In this document: piece by piece, positions 22,165 to 34,486 of the stretch
How the letters are laid out: each line of letters starts with the position of its first letter
Position numbering within the stretch: the first letter of the stretch is position 1
Source of the DNA: Orientallactaga sibirica
Taxonomy: Eukaryota > Chordata > Mammalia > Rodentia > Dipodidae
Reading direction: 5' to 3'
NCBI GenBank assembly: GCA_036365145.1
Contig: JAEOAD010000001.1
Location: 99,607,501 to 99,671,500 of the forward strand
DNA: 64,000 nt
Made by a program: the position numbers and the translations under genes
Notes under the pieces: generated by a model
The model's database searches: none
What the model was told of the DNA's origin: nothing
What the model saw: the letters and a program-made list of their open reading frames with translations, nothing else

Positions 22165-24004
22165 GTCAATAGCCATTCCATTAAAAAGATAGAAGAGGAG
22201 AACTTTCTATGCAGAAGTGAATCCAAATACTATTTTGATAACTGCTAATACATGTGGATACATAAAGGAACATGCAACATATTCCATGACACACCAAAGT
22301 AACTCATACATTTGAACTTGCTATCTATTCTAAATATTTTCTGTATAATCTAGAATTTGGAGCATATCTTCCATAATTTGAACACATCAGATAATACATT
22401 TATGATAGCCAGTTACAATTTGAACTGTGGAGTCAGAAAGGCCAGGGTCAAAAGAGAAAGTTTACTATTTGTAAAATCTGTGATTTTGAATAAGTTCACA
22501 GCACCATCCCTTAAGTTTTGAATTTACTTGTATATGTCAGGAATGCTGGATCGTAAAACACAATGATTGATAGAAGTGTTGGATGAAGCGCAGGTATTCA
22601 CAAAATTCACATGAGAACAACTCTTACTCTCACCAAGTGCAGAGTTCTGCTCACCTTACCATTTTATTCAAATTCCAAAAGTCAGATAACTTCATATTTT
22701 GCTTTCAGATCAGACTGTCAAAGGTATACTTAAAGATCTTTATTTCTCTCAAGCACTCATAATTTTAAAGTCATTTGATCATTTATATTATTAAATCAGA
22801 GAATATTTTCAGCCAAAGAAATTGAAGTGACTGCTAATTATAAGAGAGAAAGAGGCCAAGCACCAAGCCTGATACTGTGACTGGTTTGCTACAACTTTTA
22901 GTTGTCTCATAATCCTGGTCTAAGTTAAGAATATGCCAAGGCTCCATTTATCTACAAAACTAGTGCATGGATAAGAGTCAAAATTTTATACATTGAAATA
23001 ATCAAGAAACTGACTTACAGAAGAGGGAAATGAGACAAAACCAATGAGATTAAAGAACAGCTGGGGCCTTTAACAAAGCCATTACAAATTAAGTCTCCTA
23101 AAATATAAATTACTAAAGTATTTAAAGATATTTGATCCAATTAAGAATACAACAGAGACACAATATGCTATAAAATTAATTCAAAGACAAAATAAATAAA
23201 TTGTGGATAATCCCACCCCAAGAGGACTCTGTCTGATATTTTGATGCACCTGAATATACAAATAGAGGCAGATATTCATTTTCTTTAAAGAAAAAAAATT
23301 TTTTTTCTGTAACAGTTTTTCCAGGAATGTCATGTTGATGTCTTTTTCAGTCAAATGAGCAGAGTTTTCATCATCACTTTCAATGTCTTAGCCTCTGAGT
23401 TTGTGGAAGCTGATACTCTTTTAGTATATTCCAGAAAGATTTCACTTAATCACCCTATAGTCAGAAAGATGTTAGGTTAGAGAGGGAATTGGGCAAAAAT
23501 ACAGCTATTCAAATGCTAAATGTATCTCAAGGTAATTTGGCTCTGATCCTGCAACTTTTCATCTCTCCATGACCATGGCAGCATTATGCACTACTTTTTG
23601 GGAATTTAAGTTCACAAATAATGTACAGTGTCTTATCATATGCCTGTGGTCTTTATTTGTGTCCTCTTTGAAAGAATAGCTATGTAAATTCTTTATACAG
23701 CTCTTAAATAAAACCTTTTCTGATGTTTACTTGTAAAATGTCTTTGTACATAATACATTAAAATCTCAGGACAATGAGAATCCCAGAATAGATTACTTAA
23801 ATTTTTAGTTCTTCAATCCATTAACAGAGGTATATTTCCCATTATTTGTTGCTTATTTAATTTCATTCAGTAAATATTTTGAATTCCTTTCTACATGTGT
23901 TTCAATTCCCTGACTATATACACTTTTTTTTCACTCCCTTGGTTGTTATTATAAGTGAAATTATTGAAAATTTATTTTTCAGATTGCTATTTTTAATGTT
24001 TTTA
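22165..24004. other. AT-rich unique sequence, no gene seen
   Basis: About 1.8 kb without a recognised element. The hydrophobic frame at 23879-24091 (+) runs over poly-T rich DNA and into the L1, so I do not read it as a gene. Confidence 0.45.
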
Positions 24005-24880
24005 TTATTATCATTATCATTAATGTATTTCATATGGATACATCATATGTTGGTACCCTCTTTTCCCTCCTCCCCTCCCCCATTTGGTTGAGGACTCTCC
24101 TCGGTGGGTTTGCAGGTATTCCTTATGGAATTGTGTTTTATGCATTGTGGAAGCAGAAGTCAGGAGGAGGGAATGCCTCTGGGCATGATGTCTCAACCTG
24201 TGAGCCTGAGAATCTTTCTGCCCCCTCTTCTGCAAAATTTCCTGAGCCGTGGTGGGTGAGTTTAACTCTACTTCACTGAGGAACTCCTGAAAAAGAACAG
24301 ACTCTCCAATGGGAGTGAAGTCAGCATAGTTTAAATGGGATAAACATTATTAATTTAGTGAGAATTTGATGTATGTAACCCCTCTTTTAGCCAAAGACTA
24401 GTGAGAAGTTGACACTGGAGAGCATGACTTTGTCTCCATAGGATTCTGAACTGGCTCCCAAGTCCAGATATGAGTTCCTTTACACTGAGAAGATCTTTTA
24501 GTCAATCAGAAAGGAATTGCTTACCCACCCAGAATGTGTGCCACTATTTCATTGAGTATCCATCCTGTCAGGGTGTTTGTTTCTCAGAAGCTTAGACCTC
24601 CAATTGCTAAGTCCGTTGTTAGGATGTTGACACTTTCCCCTAGTAGCACATGTAGCACTTTCCAGCACTAGACTGGCTGGTGGGAACTGTCTTTCTTCTG
24701 AATTCCAGCCAGGTCTCTCCATGATCTGTGTCAGAAGCACATGGTGTCTTCATCAATAGGGTCTTAACTTTTGCCTCAGGTGGGTAATCAACTGCTTTGA
24801 CACAGCTGTCTTGATTTGGGGACCTTGTGGGTCTCTTTGATCAACAGCTCAATGTGGGTAGCACATGTTTTTGCATATCT
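24005..24880 (-). mobile_element. LINE-1 3' UTR, antisense
   Basis: It follows the copy at 11985-13389 block by block: TTTCATATGGATAC..., GAATGCCTCTGGGCATGATG, CTGCCCCCTCTTC, then TTGATTTGGGGACCTTGTGG and TCTTTGATCAACAGC. A TTATTATCATTATCA tract near 24002-24020 takes the place of the tail. Confidence 0.85.
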
Positions 24881-24884
24881 TAGA

Positions 24885-25125
24885 GAAAAAAAGTTTCCAT
24901 GTTGAAGTGTTTTTGACCATGAAAATGTGTTGAATTTTGTCAAACACTTTTTTTGCATTAGTGAAGATTATTATATTCTTTTGGTATTTTGTTCTATTCA
25001 TGTTGTACATTGCAATGATTGATTTCCATATGTTGGCTCATCCTTGCACTCTATGAATGTATCTTATGAGATCATTATGTAAAATCCTTTTCAATACACA
25101 GTTGAATTCAGCTTACTAGTTGCCT
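24885..25125 (-). pseudogene. LINE-1 ORF2 fragment (reverse-transcriptase region), antisense
   Basis: The plus strand reads TTGAATTTTGTCAAACACTT, then ATTGATTTCCATATGTTGG, CATCCTTGCACTC and CAGCTTACTAG. In that order these are antisense words of the L1 reverse-transcriptase region. It follows the 3' UTR block almost directly, although distal ORF2 and about 350 bp of 3' UTR should lie between. Internal deletion or two insertions would explain this. Frames are broken. Confidence 0.8.
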
Positions 25126-25944
25126 TTGTCCAGTTATACTATTAGAACAAACCCCTGATATATCTGGGGAATATATAATGAACACATATTTATTGTCTCA
25201 CAGATATGCAGCTTAGGAATTTCAATAATGATATATAGTATCATGTTAGGACTTATTGTGGTGGCATCACATGGTAGAATGGTACTTTGATTAACTCATT
25301 ACTGCTAGTATATGATTATAAAACAAAGTCAAAACATGTTACACCTCTTGAATGAAACAATGGCATTTTTAGGAACAAAATTAGGCACATAAAAAGAATG
25401 TTATGATATAAAAGTATTACTGTTAGTCATGAGAAAATAGTTCAAATGGATCAAACACCATTTTTGATAACTAAATACACTAAAATAAACTGAGTATATG
25501 TATATATTTTCTAATAACAATCCTCACATACTGAGGATTGATATAAGGCAGGCAGTGCTCTTGTTACTTTCCCACCCACTGCCTCTTAAATTGTACTCCA
25601 TTAATATTAAGATAGAGAACAATTTAATAATTATAAGCATTTATTCATTTTAAAGGGTAATATTGCTTATATCTTAGCATGACAATTACACAATGGAAAT
25701 TTTGGTGTTTTGTTTGTGGAACTTTAGCTTGAAAACCAGAGAGCTATTTATAATTTATACAAGAATATTGATAAATATAAACTGAGAAAAAACATCAAAA
25801 ATAAATCCTCAAATTCTGGTAAAAGGCCATTAAGCATTATTAAACATTGATACATAAAACTGTTGAATAACAATGTTCAGCCAATGAAAGCTAAACTTTA
25901 GTAAATAATTTTTCACAAAAGAATATAATCAAAAGACATTGAGC
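25126..25944. other. mostly unknown, possible old LTR piece near 25140-25280
   Basis: The words TTTATTGTCTCACAGATATG and later CATCACATGGTAGAA resemble old LTR or DNA-element sequence with the 'TTATTGTCTCACAGTTCTGG' phrase. I cannot name the family. The rest is AT-rich. Confidence 0.3.
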
Positions 25945-26115
25945 AAGAAAGCCTCTCCACCCCCAACAATGCATGACTCACAATCCCCATGGGGTTGACC
26001 TGCATCCCCAGTGAGGAAGACCTCTTCAGAAAAGGGGCAGGGAGGAGGGAAAGGATGGAATCAACATGTGTTGTTTACATACTAAATATGTTAATATCTA
26101 ATAAAAATATATCAA
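25945..26115 (+). mobile_element. LINE-1 3' end, short truncated copy
   Basis: The end part matches the L1 3' ends at 29720-29880 and 48300-48420: CCCCAACAATGCATGACTCA, CCCAGTGAGGAAGACC, GGGGCAGGGAGGAGGGAAA, then an A-rich tail. It is truncated to about 170 bp. Confidence 0.75.
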
Positions 26116-26353
26116 AAAAGCAGATTAAAAATGCTCTATAACCATTTTTCAAACTGCTAATTTTTAAAATGGCAATTCTATTTTGCAAAAATTCATGAAA
26201 GGAAGAATTGTGACGGGTGCAAACAACTAAGTTATGATCCACCAAAGGCCTTGCCCTGTGATACTAGTAATTCTTAACTATTAATCATGAAGAAATAAGC
26301 AGGCTTCTTGGATACTTTTCCACCTATGGAGCTAAAGATAAAAACAAACTATA

Positions 26354-26596
26354 GGGCTGGAGAGATGGCTTAGCAGTTTAGGCGCCTGCCTGCTAAGCCT
26401 AAGAACTCCGGTTCCAATCACCAGGTCCCAGATGCAAAGTGATGCAAGAGTGCAAATACTTCACTTGTCCACAAAGGGGGCATATGCATCTGGAGTTCAT
26501 TCACAGCAGTTGAGAGGCTGCTGGTGTGCCCATTCTCTATCTGTCTCCCTCTCCCTCTCTCTCTGTCTCTATCAAAAAAAAAAAAAAAAAAAAACC
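26354..26596 (+). mobile_element. B2-related SINE with long A tail
   Basis: It begins GGGCTGGAGAGATGGCTTAG, continues with GCCTGCCTGCTAAGCCTAAG and GCATCTGGAGTTCATTCACA, then a TC-rich tract and about 21 A. The same subfamily (GCTGAGAGGCTGCTGG-type body) is seen at 20484 and, antisense, at 54796. No clean target duplication seen. Confidence 0.9.
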
Positions 26597-27699
26597 TATG
26601 ACTCCTAGCATATCTTTTAGTGAAATAATGGCATCAATTAGGTGATGAGAAGAAATGTTTATGCATGAAGTACAGTGCTTGTCTATGACGAGAATTATTG
26701 GGAAATATTTCTACAAAAATTGAGAATTTTCTGTAGGGCAGACAATGCAATTCTTTCTGTACTTTATGAGTTTTGTGTTATCTTTATGTGCTGTAGGAAA
26801 TTTTCCTAAATTGCTCCCTATCAAATAATAATAATATCAACTAAGTAATATTTCAGATTGGCTCTCTGCTAATTATTCTTTTGTGTTAGTTATTTTTTCT
26901 ATGGTAGTGATCATTTTGTTGTTAAAAATATCAGATACTTTGGGTTTGAGATCCTAACACATACAGTAAGCATATGTGATATGCTTGCTATCTCTTGGTG
27001 GTTAATCAATTCAAAGGTTTAGTTTCATTAGCTGTTGTGATACATAATTGACTTGGGCCAAATATTTGCAAGGGTAATAAACCAATTATGGAAGCCATCT
27101 GGAAGTGGAACATAGTAGGAACTACAAAATGAAAAGCAAACCCCTGTCTCCCAAATAGCTGTTAATTTAGTAGATAATGTGCCACAGAACAGTATGGCAT
27201 GCCTTATTATCATTAACAGAGAAAGTTTTATATGAAGAAACTGTTAGTTATTCGTTATCAGTATTGGTGGAATTTCATGGTGACCCATACACTCCTAGAA
27301 CGATGTTGAATTATTTATTTGAGTCACAACCTTGGATCCCCTGGGAGCTTATTTACATTGGAAACCACCAGTGCTCAAATATTTGTGTAGGTGGGAACAC
27401 AATGATCTTATGGAAATTTCTCATGACCTCAGAACAGTGTACTCACTGATAAACATGGAAAATGTTCCTATTAGTCTAACTGAAGTGACTCAACTCTCTT
27501 ACTGAAAGAAAACATGATATTGAATTTCATGCAGAATTTCATTACTGTATGAAATGATAAAACAGAGGAAAACTAAAACACCAACGCAGACTGGGTTCCT
27601 AACAATTGTAGAATATCCTTATCCTGTCAACATGGTTTCATAGTGCCTGAAAGATTTAAACATGGTGTTCAATTACATATTCTGGTGCATTGCAAAGAT
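26597..27699. other. unique sequence, no gene seen
   Basis: No repeat family recognised. The 90-codon frame at 27177-27449 has no resemblance I know. Confidence 0.4.
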
Positions 27700-28040
27700 T
27701 GTGTGTCCATATGTGGGTGGAGACATGCACCTACACATGTGTGTACATGTATATAGAGGTCTGAGGACAACCTCTGGTATTATTCCTTAGACACTATCCA
27801 TGGATCTCGCTCTCATTGGCCTTGAACGTACCAAGTAGTTTAGACAAGCTGGCCAGTGAGCCCCAGGTATCCATCTGTCTCTGTTTCTCCAGTGCTGGAA
27901 TTATAAGTGTGTGTCATTGAGTTAAACTTAGCTTTTTTTGTTTGTTGTTCATTTTGTTTTAATTTTGGAACTGGGGATCAAACTCATGTCCTCATGCTTG
28001 TAAGAAAAGCACTTTATTACTAAACTTCCCACCTCCACAG
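27700..28040 (-). mobile_element. B4 (RSINE-type) SINE, antisense
   Basis: The left part carries GAGGTCTGAGGACAACCTCT and the B1-like arm (CTCATTGGCCTTGAACGTACC, CCAGTGCTGGAATTATAAG). The right part carries an antisense ID/tRNA-like arm (ACTGGGGATCAAACTCATGT, AAGCACTTTATTACTAAAC). That two-part structure is B4. Decayed, so old. Confidence 0.75.
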
Positions 28041-28360
28041 ATCACCTATATAATTCTAAATTCTGGCTTTGCAACATACTTACCAGGTAACACTGGGTAA
28101 TTATACATTTTTTTCCTAATTTCTTTTTTCCTTGGATAGTGCACTAAAAACATTATATGAAAAGACTTAAAAGACTGAAGTTGAGTTTTCAATAAGAGTT
28201 TGGTTTTGTTATAGTTATGTTTGATTCCTATTTAAATTCAGATATAATAGGAGTTGGAGTTCCTTGCCAAAACATCAATGCACCAATAAATTTAGAGTAC
28301 CCCATATCCTTGTCTTATGAATTAAAAAAAAATAAATCCAACAGAAATCTGTCTTTTTTT
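28041..28360. other. unique AT-rich stretch
   Basis: Nothing recognised. Confidence 0.4.
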
Positions 28361-28364
28361 TGGG

Positions 28365-29880
28365 GGGGTGGCTTCTAGGTCTCTCTGATCAACAACTCAT
28401 TGTGAAAGTTAACCCCATGCTGGTGCTGGGAGTTACAAGTCAGTGCCAAGGAAGATGAAGGAAGAAAAAGATAGGATATATAAAAGAGAAAGAGAGGATA
28501 GAGAGGAGAGAGAGAGAAAGAGAGAGAGAGAGAAAGAGAGGGAGGGAGAGAGAGAAACATGAGAAGATTAAAGTTAGTCTTCATGCTGTCCTCTCCAGGT
28601 CCCTGTGGTTCAGGTGTTTCCTCTATGGGTCTGCTGAAGGATCATTGTTTTAGCCTGTTGTTCAGAGTATAGGATTTTATGGTACCATTTCCATTTGGGT
28701 CACTATTTGTATATCCCCACCCTTACCCTCCCTCCCACCCTTACAGTTCCCTCCCACACTTACCCTCCCCTCCAGTCCCACCCTCCCTATTGCCTGGTCC
28801 TCAGGGTACTTATTATGTATAACAGCATCTTGGGTGGATTTAGGTTGGGAGCCACAGATGAATGAGACCATGCAACAATTATCTTTTTGTGATTGGGTGA
28901 GCTTACTGAGAATGATGACCCGCCAAAGGTTAATGGTAAGACCCTACTGCCAAAGATACCATATGCTGTTGAGATGAAACATGGGGTGACCTGGTCAGAA
29001 TCTGGAAGAGGGTCAGTCCCCAGACTGTGTCTAGTGCCAGAGGGTGCTGCACAAGCAACTGGGGGAAAATGACTGACATCTGTCCAAACAACTTGCAGTC
29101 TAAACTACTCAGCAGTAAACAAACTGCCGTGATGCTCAAACAAGTGCAATAGTGGCACACAGCCATGATGGGTAACCAACAGCTCCTGATTTGGCTAACA
29201 GATCCACTCAGTGGAATGGAACTCATAACTGGAACTGGGAAATAAGTCAAAACCATGTACAAAAAAATGAGCCCATTCTCCAATATCAAGCTCCCACCAA
29301 ATGTGGGCTAGAAGAGGGCCTATGCATATAAAATTCTCTCTAAAATAACTATGGCCATTCCATCTATCTGGTACTAACTTCTCTCTCTGTTGGAGAATTT
29401 GCTTCTCTTTTCCAGATGGACTACAAATCTGAAGGAAGGATCAGCCTATTGTACTTCACCAGGAGCCCAGCAGAAACCATAGAGTAATGGGGGAAATGGG
29501 CAAGAATGCAGCTTTCTTGATTAACCCGACACCAGAACAAAGCTAAAGGAGATAAACACAGAGAACATTCAACTCCTACTAAACCAGATATCCAGAGACA
29601 CAGAGGCTCCCAAGGCCTCATCACTGAAGTAAAACTAAAATGAACGCAACATGGCTCAGGGAAATTCACGGAAGAGGGGCGGAAAGAGTGTTGGAGCCAC
29701 AAGTTGGGTCATTATGCACAGAGACTTTGCCTCTCCCCCATAAGTGTTGGCTACCCCCATAATGCAAGACCCACATTCCCCAATGAGGAGGGTCCCTTTG
29801 GAGGGGAGAGGTCAGGGAGGAGGCTACCAGAGGCACCAACATTAATGTAAAATTAAAAGAAATAATAAAAAAATTTAAAT
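28365..29880 (+). mobile_element. 5'-inverted LINE-1 3' end (twin-priming structure)
   Basis: 28365-28925 lies antisense: the left edge reads GGTCTCTCTGATCAACAACT and matches the antisense 3' UTR at 13013-13032. From about 28926 the L1 runs in sense (AAGATACCATATGCTG, then GTGCAATAGTGGCACACAG, AGATATCCAGAGACACAGAG, and an A-rich tail near 29845-29878). In an intact L1 the sense part directly follows the region that is here inverted. This is the known twin-priming outcome. No ORF2 is included. Confidence 0.85.
28490..28556 (+). repeat. (GA)n simple repeat
   Basis: Purine-only GA-rich run inside the inverted L1 segment. Confidence 0.8.
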
Positions 29881-29885
29881 CCATA

Positions 29886-30350
29886 GACGGGAGGATAAGA
29901 CTTAAAGACGCTTATTAAGTTAAGAGGAAAAAGTGAAGAGAGTTTTTGCCATATGAGAGGCAGGAGGGGATAGAGAGTCCACATGGGAGTTGGGGTCTCT
30001 TCCCACCAATCTAAGCCTAACTGAGATTGGGGAGGGGTGTGATTTACCAGAGCAGGGATCTGGGAGTTCAGAAAGTTGAAAAGCCAAAAAGGAGACCTGC
30101 CCACCTTGTAAGCATCTGCTTATAACCTTCTTGTGGTGGGCTTTACCCTCAGTGGCAGGCGAGCCTGAAAAAAGCTGACTGGTCTGGACTAAGGAAGGGG
30201 ACTCGCTCCTGGATGGGGGTGAGAAAGGCGAGCTGATTGGACGAGACTGGATATGTCACTGAACGCTGCTTCTGCTATAGGAGTCAGGCAGTGCAGTATC
30301 TTTTTGATTCCCTCTGTTGGGCCCTCTCTTGACTAACTGTCCTCACAAAG
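29886..30350. other. unassigned GC-richer block, possibly an antisense LTR
   Basis: This block differs in composition from its AT-rich neighbours. On the minus strand it has the order GGTTATAAG (30115-30125), a CT-rich stretch and AATAAG (near 29915), which loosely resembles a U3-R arrangement. I cannot find a partner LTR, duplication or family match. Confidence 0.3.
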
Positions 30351-31190
30351 ATATATATCTAAGCCACTAAATGCATTTCCTTTCTCTCCCCTCTCAGTCC
30401 CTAAAATCTTGTAATTAAACCTAAAACTCCATGAAACTGGAGTGTAATCAATATCAATTTAAAGTAAATGGGAAAGATAATTTTTCTTTCATTTTCTAAC
30501 TTACACAAAAATGCTGAGGTCAGGATTGATGTAGCACAATACCTGATAATTGTTAGGACTGGGAAAGTACTAATACTCCTTTAGTGAGTTAGTTCTATAA
30601 CTATGAAAAGAGAGATCTCATGGTGCATGCTCAGTTCAGTAGGTACCAGTAATAAAAGAATAATGCTTATGGAAAAAAAATCTATCAATTTTAAAAGTCT
30701 TGTTTATTTTTGACCTTTAGATTTAGTAATCCTATTTCTTTTAATTTATTCTTAGGAAGTTATTGTAAAAGAAAAACTAAAAATGATATCTTAAAATGCC
30801 CAAAGTGACCTTTATTTAATAAGTTATTATGAACCATGCTAAAATTACAACAACTTGAAACAATTATCTGGTGGGAACTTGTTCAGCCACAAAATAAATT
30901 CCACCTTTAATACTTTGCTATATGAGTTTTATTGCTTACCTATTGATAAATCTTTCATTCTACCCTATCATATATCTCCTTTACTTCTTAATAGATCAAT
31001 GGAAATGATTACAGTTTTTTTAATTTAGTTAGTATGATTAATTTACTTTGTTTTTGTATTTTATTAAAAAATTAGTTATAATATTTTTTCATACATTGTT
31101 ATATTTTCTTTGCTAATATTTGGCTATGAGTATTTATACCTGTGATTATGAGAGATATTGGCTGATCATTTTCTTTATTACAACAATTTT
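30351..31190. other. AT-rich unique sequence, no gene seen
   Basis: Nothing recognised. Confidence 0.45.
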
Positions 31191-31410
31191 GGGGGCAGGA
31201 GAGATGGCTCAATGGTTAAAGGCTTTTACTTGCGAAGTCTTGTGGCCCTGGTTCAAATCCCCAGTACTCATATAAAGCCAGATGCACAAAATGCTGTATG
31301 TGTCTTGAGTTCATTTCCTGTGGCAGGAGGCTCTGGGGCACCCAGACTTAGTCTCTCATGCTGTTTACTTCTCTCTGTCTCTTTCAAATAAATAAATTAA
31401 AATATGTTTA
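31191..31410 (+). mobile_element. B2-related SINE, decayed
   Basis: Head GGGGGCAGGAGAGATGGCTC, B-box region GGTTCAAATCC, body AAAGCCAGATGCACAAAATG, and a tail with CAAATAAATAAATT. Confidence 0.85.
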
Positions 31411-32177
31411 AAAATTGTCAGGTTTTATTGTTTATATCCTCATAAAGCAAGGAGGGAGATGTTTCTCCATTTTCTGAAAACTTTTGTGTAAGATACATAT
31501 TATTTCTTCATAAATATTTGATATAAATTGCTTATACATTTATCCTGTTCATTATCATTCACATTATTCTATTTTCTTTAATTTCCATGAATAATTTCCT
31601 ATAATTTGCATACACAAAATTTTTTTGTATTTATTTTTTGATCATGTTGACCACATGATCCTGGACATGTTACCTAATGTTTATTGCTAAATTTGAGCCA
31701 TTTTTTTCTTATTTATTTTAAATTTTTAGTCTATTCCTTCTTTTCAACTGTCTAAGACTCCACCTATCTCTACATAAAATTGCTCAATATTATAGAAAAA
31801 ATGCTTTCTTTATTTTCCTTAAATTAATTTTATTCTACACTATAGATTGGAGAGTGTCTTCCAATTTTTCTACACAGTTTGTAACTCTGCAGTGTTGTAC
31901 ATGTTGTTACTCATCATGCTTAGGGATTCTTTGTCCAAAAATACGATTATTCACTCTAATTTATTGATGTTATTTTTATTTTATTTTGCTGAGTTCCCTA
32001 TCATTTTATTTATGATTACCAAATGTTCTTTAAATTCTCAAAACTAATTCATTAGCTACTATAAAGTCTGTGTGCTTTGATTGTAGTGAGATTAATATTG
32101 GGGTGTTTTCTGAAGTACTAAGTTTTAATAGTATAAAGATCATAGATCCTGCTTTGTTCTTAATGTTCTTTTGTTTG
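31411..32177. other. AT-rich unique sequence, no gene seen
   Basis: Very T-rich; no family recognised. Confidence 0.45.
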
Positions 32178-32309
32178 TGTGTTACTGTGTTTAGCCTAGG
32201 CTGACCTGGAATTCACCTTGTAGCTCAGACTGGCCTTGACCTCACAGTGACCCTCCTACCTAGGCATCTAGCATTCTGAGATTACAGGTATGGGCCACTG
32301 CACCCAGCT
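32178..32309 (-). mobile_element. B1 SINE, antisense
   Basis: CCTAGGCTGACCTGGAATTC, GCCTTGACCTCACAGTGACC and GATTACAGGTATGGGCCACT are the antisense B1 blocks in order. Confidence 0.9.
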
Positions 32310-32919
32310 AGAGCTCATATATTCTTACTTCTTCCCAGGTATGGTAATTTCACTCACTATATATGAAGCATTATAGAGAATCTGGAAAACATTGTCTTTC
32401 GTGGGGTTTTAGGTCTTATTTTGTTAAATTATTTAATAGCAGATATGGTTGTTCTTGATACATTCACTTGTTTGTTTCACTTATTACTTTTTATTTATTT
32501 TGAATTTTCTGTCTTCTTTCTGGTTCAGTATGGTCTTTTAGTTTATGCTTTCTGGGGTTTCAAGTAAAGTTTGAGGTGCTTACTTAGATCCTCACTTTGG
32601 TGTTGCTACAACTCTAGTGTCTTCCCACACTACCGGTAAGGTTCTCACATTTTAAAATCACACAGAACTAGCTCTCCACAGGCTGCATGGTGTTTTGCCT
32701 TGCACATTTGTAGGTCATCCCTAATCCCAGTACCATTGTGCTGTCTTCTGTTTCTTTTTCTTCCATATATTTTATTGATCCTATACCACCCGTCTCAATA
32801 GTCTGAACTCCATCTTTGGAGTTCTTTGTGTCTTCTAAATTGAACCAAGTCTGTGATTATGACTGAAGTATCTTGGTTCCCACAATGAATACCAATAACC
32901 CACTGAAGAAGATCCTCAG
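32310..32919. other. unique sequence, no gene seen
   Basis: Nothing recognised. Confidence 0.4.
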
Positions 32920-33115
32920 CAGAACTTTTAAAAATATTATTGTTTATTTCCTTGAAAGAGAGGGAGCATGGGAACATCAGGGCCTCTTGCTACTGGAAAT
33001 GAACTCCAACCATGCATGACTCTGCATATGGCTTTACTTGTGTACTGGGGAGTCAAACCCTGGGCCAACAGACTTTGCAAGTGCCTTTAATCACTGAGCC
33101 ATCTCCCCAGTCCCC
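32920..33115 (-). mobile_element. B2-related SINE, antisense
   Basis: The right end is the antisense head (CACTGAGCCATCTCCCCAGT). The body has CAGGGCCTCTTGCTACTGG and GGCTTTACTTGTGTACTGGG. Confidence 0.85.
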
Positions 33116-34250
33116 GTCTATTTAAGTTGGTTCTGCCAGCCATCTAAGTGTGCTCTTGTTACTCATTTCAACAATATTGACCCTCTTTCATCTAACTTCC
33201 CCTGCCTTGCCTCTCTCCATTTCCCTGTTGTCAACTCTACAATCTCCATATCTATGAGATTATTCATATAAAAATGGAGCTAGAACAAAAAATATTTAAA
33301 TAAACCTAGCTTTTCCCTCAATCTTAGTGAATTTAGTAAAGTAAAATGACAGTGAGGGAATTCTCTTGAAGGTATCAATGGCTTTGCCCCAGCAGTGAAA
33401 TTTGAAGCTATTTTCTTCTGTTTAACTCAATATTACCACTTTACCCTTGACATCAATGCACTCTGATTTATGTGTCCATGTTCCAGATACTTCTCAGTAA
33501 TTATTCTATGCCATCCATAACAGACACTCAAAACTGAAACTATATAACCCACACAAAGCAGTCTAGTGAAACATCATCTTTAGAACTGAATTCTCCAACT
33601 TACCCTTTTGTACAACACAGCCAGTCTCAATCACTAGAACATAATATGCTGAGCTTTGAATTCAACTAAATACCTTTGTTTAAACATATTTTAATGAGAT
33701 CTCTAAATAGTTTGGCTCCATGGACTCATTATATTAAAATTGTGTTTCTTAGAAACAAATGAACAATATCCTTAGTATCATCTATAAACATGGCATGATT
33801 CTACTACGACAACTTTGGTATTTTAAGGATATTAAGTGAAACTAAAGATGCATTTAAATTTTCTCTTGATTTCTGACAATCATCCAGCCAAAGGATTTAG
33901 TATGCCTGCATTGGGGAGATTGGGCTTCTTTGTTATCATGCTGAAGGAGGGCACAGCTGAGCTTCTGTTCTGGGCACATCAGTTAATATCCAAGCCAACA
34001 TCAACATTGTCAGAGAGATTGTGATTTTTCCACAAAATCTTATGGCATTTTATGTGGCTCAAATAGTGAAGATTTCAGAGTTTTTTACTTGTAGTTTCTT
34101 TACTTGGTAATTTACTGAGATAAGCTGGAAGGAGACAATTTACTTATGAAACAACTGCTTTCCTGCCACAGATACATAATATACATTGCTCCAAGTTTAG
34201 CCACTGAGTCCCACTGCATTTTAACAAATTATGATAAAATAAGAAGTAGA
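33116..34250. other. unique sequence, no gene seen
   Basis: No recognised family; short frames only. Confidence 0.4.
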
Positions 34251-34486
34251 GGGCTGGAGGGAGGGCTTAGCAGTTAAGGCGCCTGCCTGTGAAGCCTAAG
34301 AATTCTTGTTCAAATCTCTAGGTCCCACAATTAGCCAGACTCAAAAGTGAAGCAAGCACGCAATGTCATGCATGCACACAAGGGGGCTCACACATCTGGA
34401 GTTCTTTCACAGCATTTGAAAAGGCCCTGACACACCCATTCTCTCTCTCTGTCTCTCTCTCTCTCTCTCTCAAATTAAAAAAGAGG
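34251..34486 (+). mobile_element. B2-related SINE
   Basis: It begins GGGCTGGAGGGAGGGCTTAG, with body TTAGCCAGACTCAAAAGTGA and ACACATCTGGAGTTCTTTCA, a TC repeat (34441-34480) and a short A-rich tail. Confidence 0.9.

Noticed and set aside
28930..29289. 119-codon open frame on the minus strand
   Set aside because: It is antisense to L1 3' UTR; a shorter version recurs in the other L1 copy at 51003-51224, as expected from a repeat and not from a gene.
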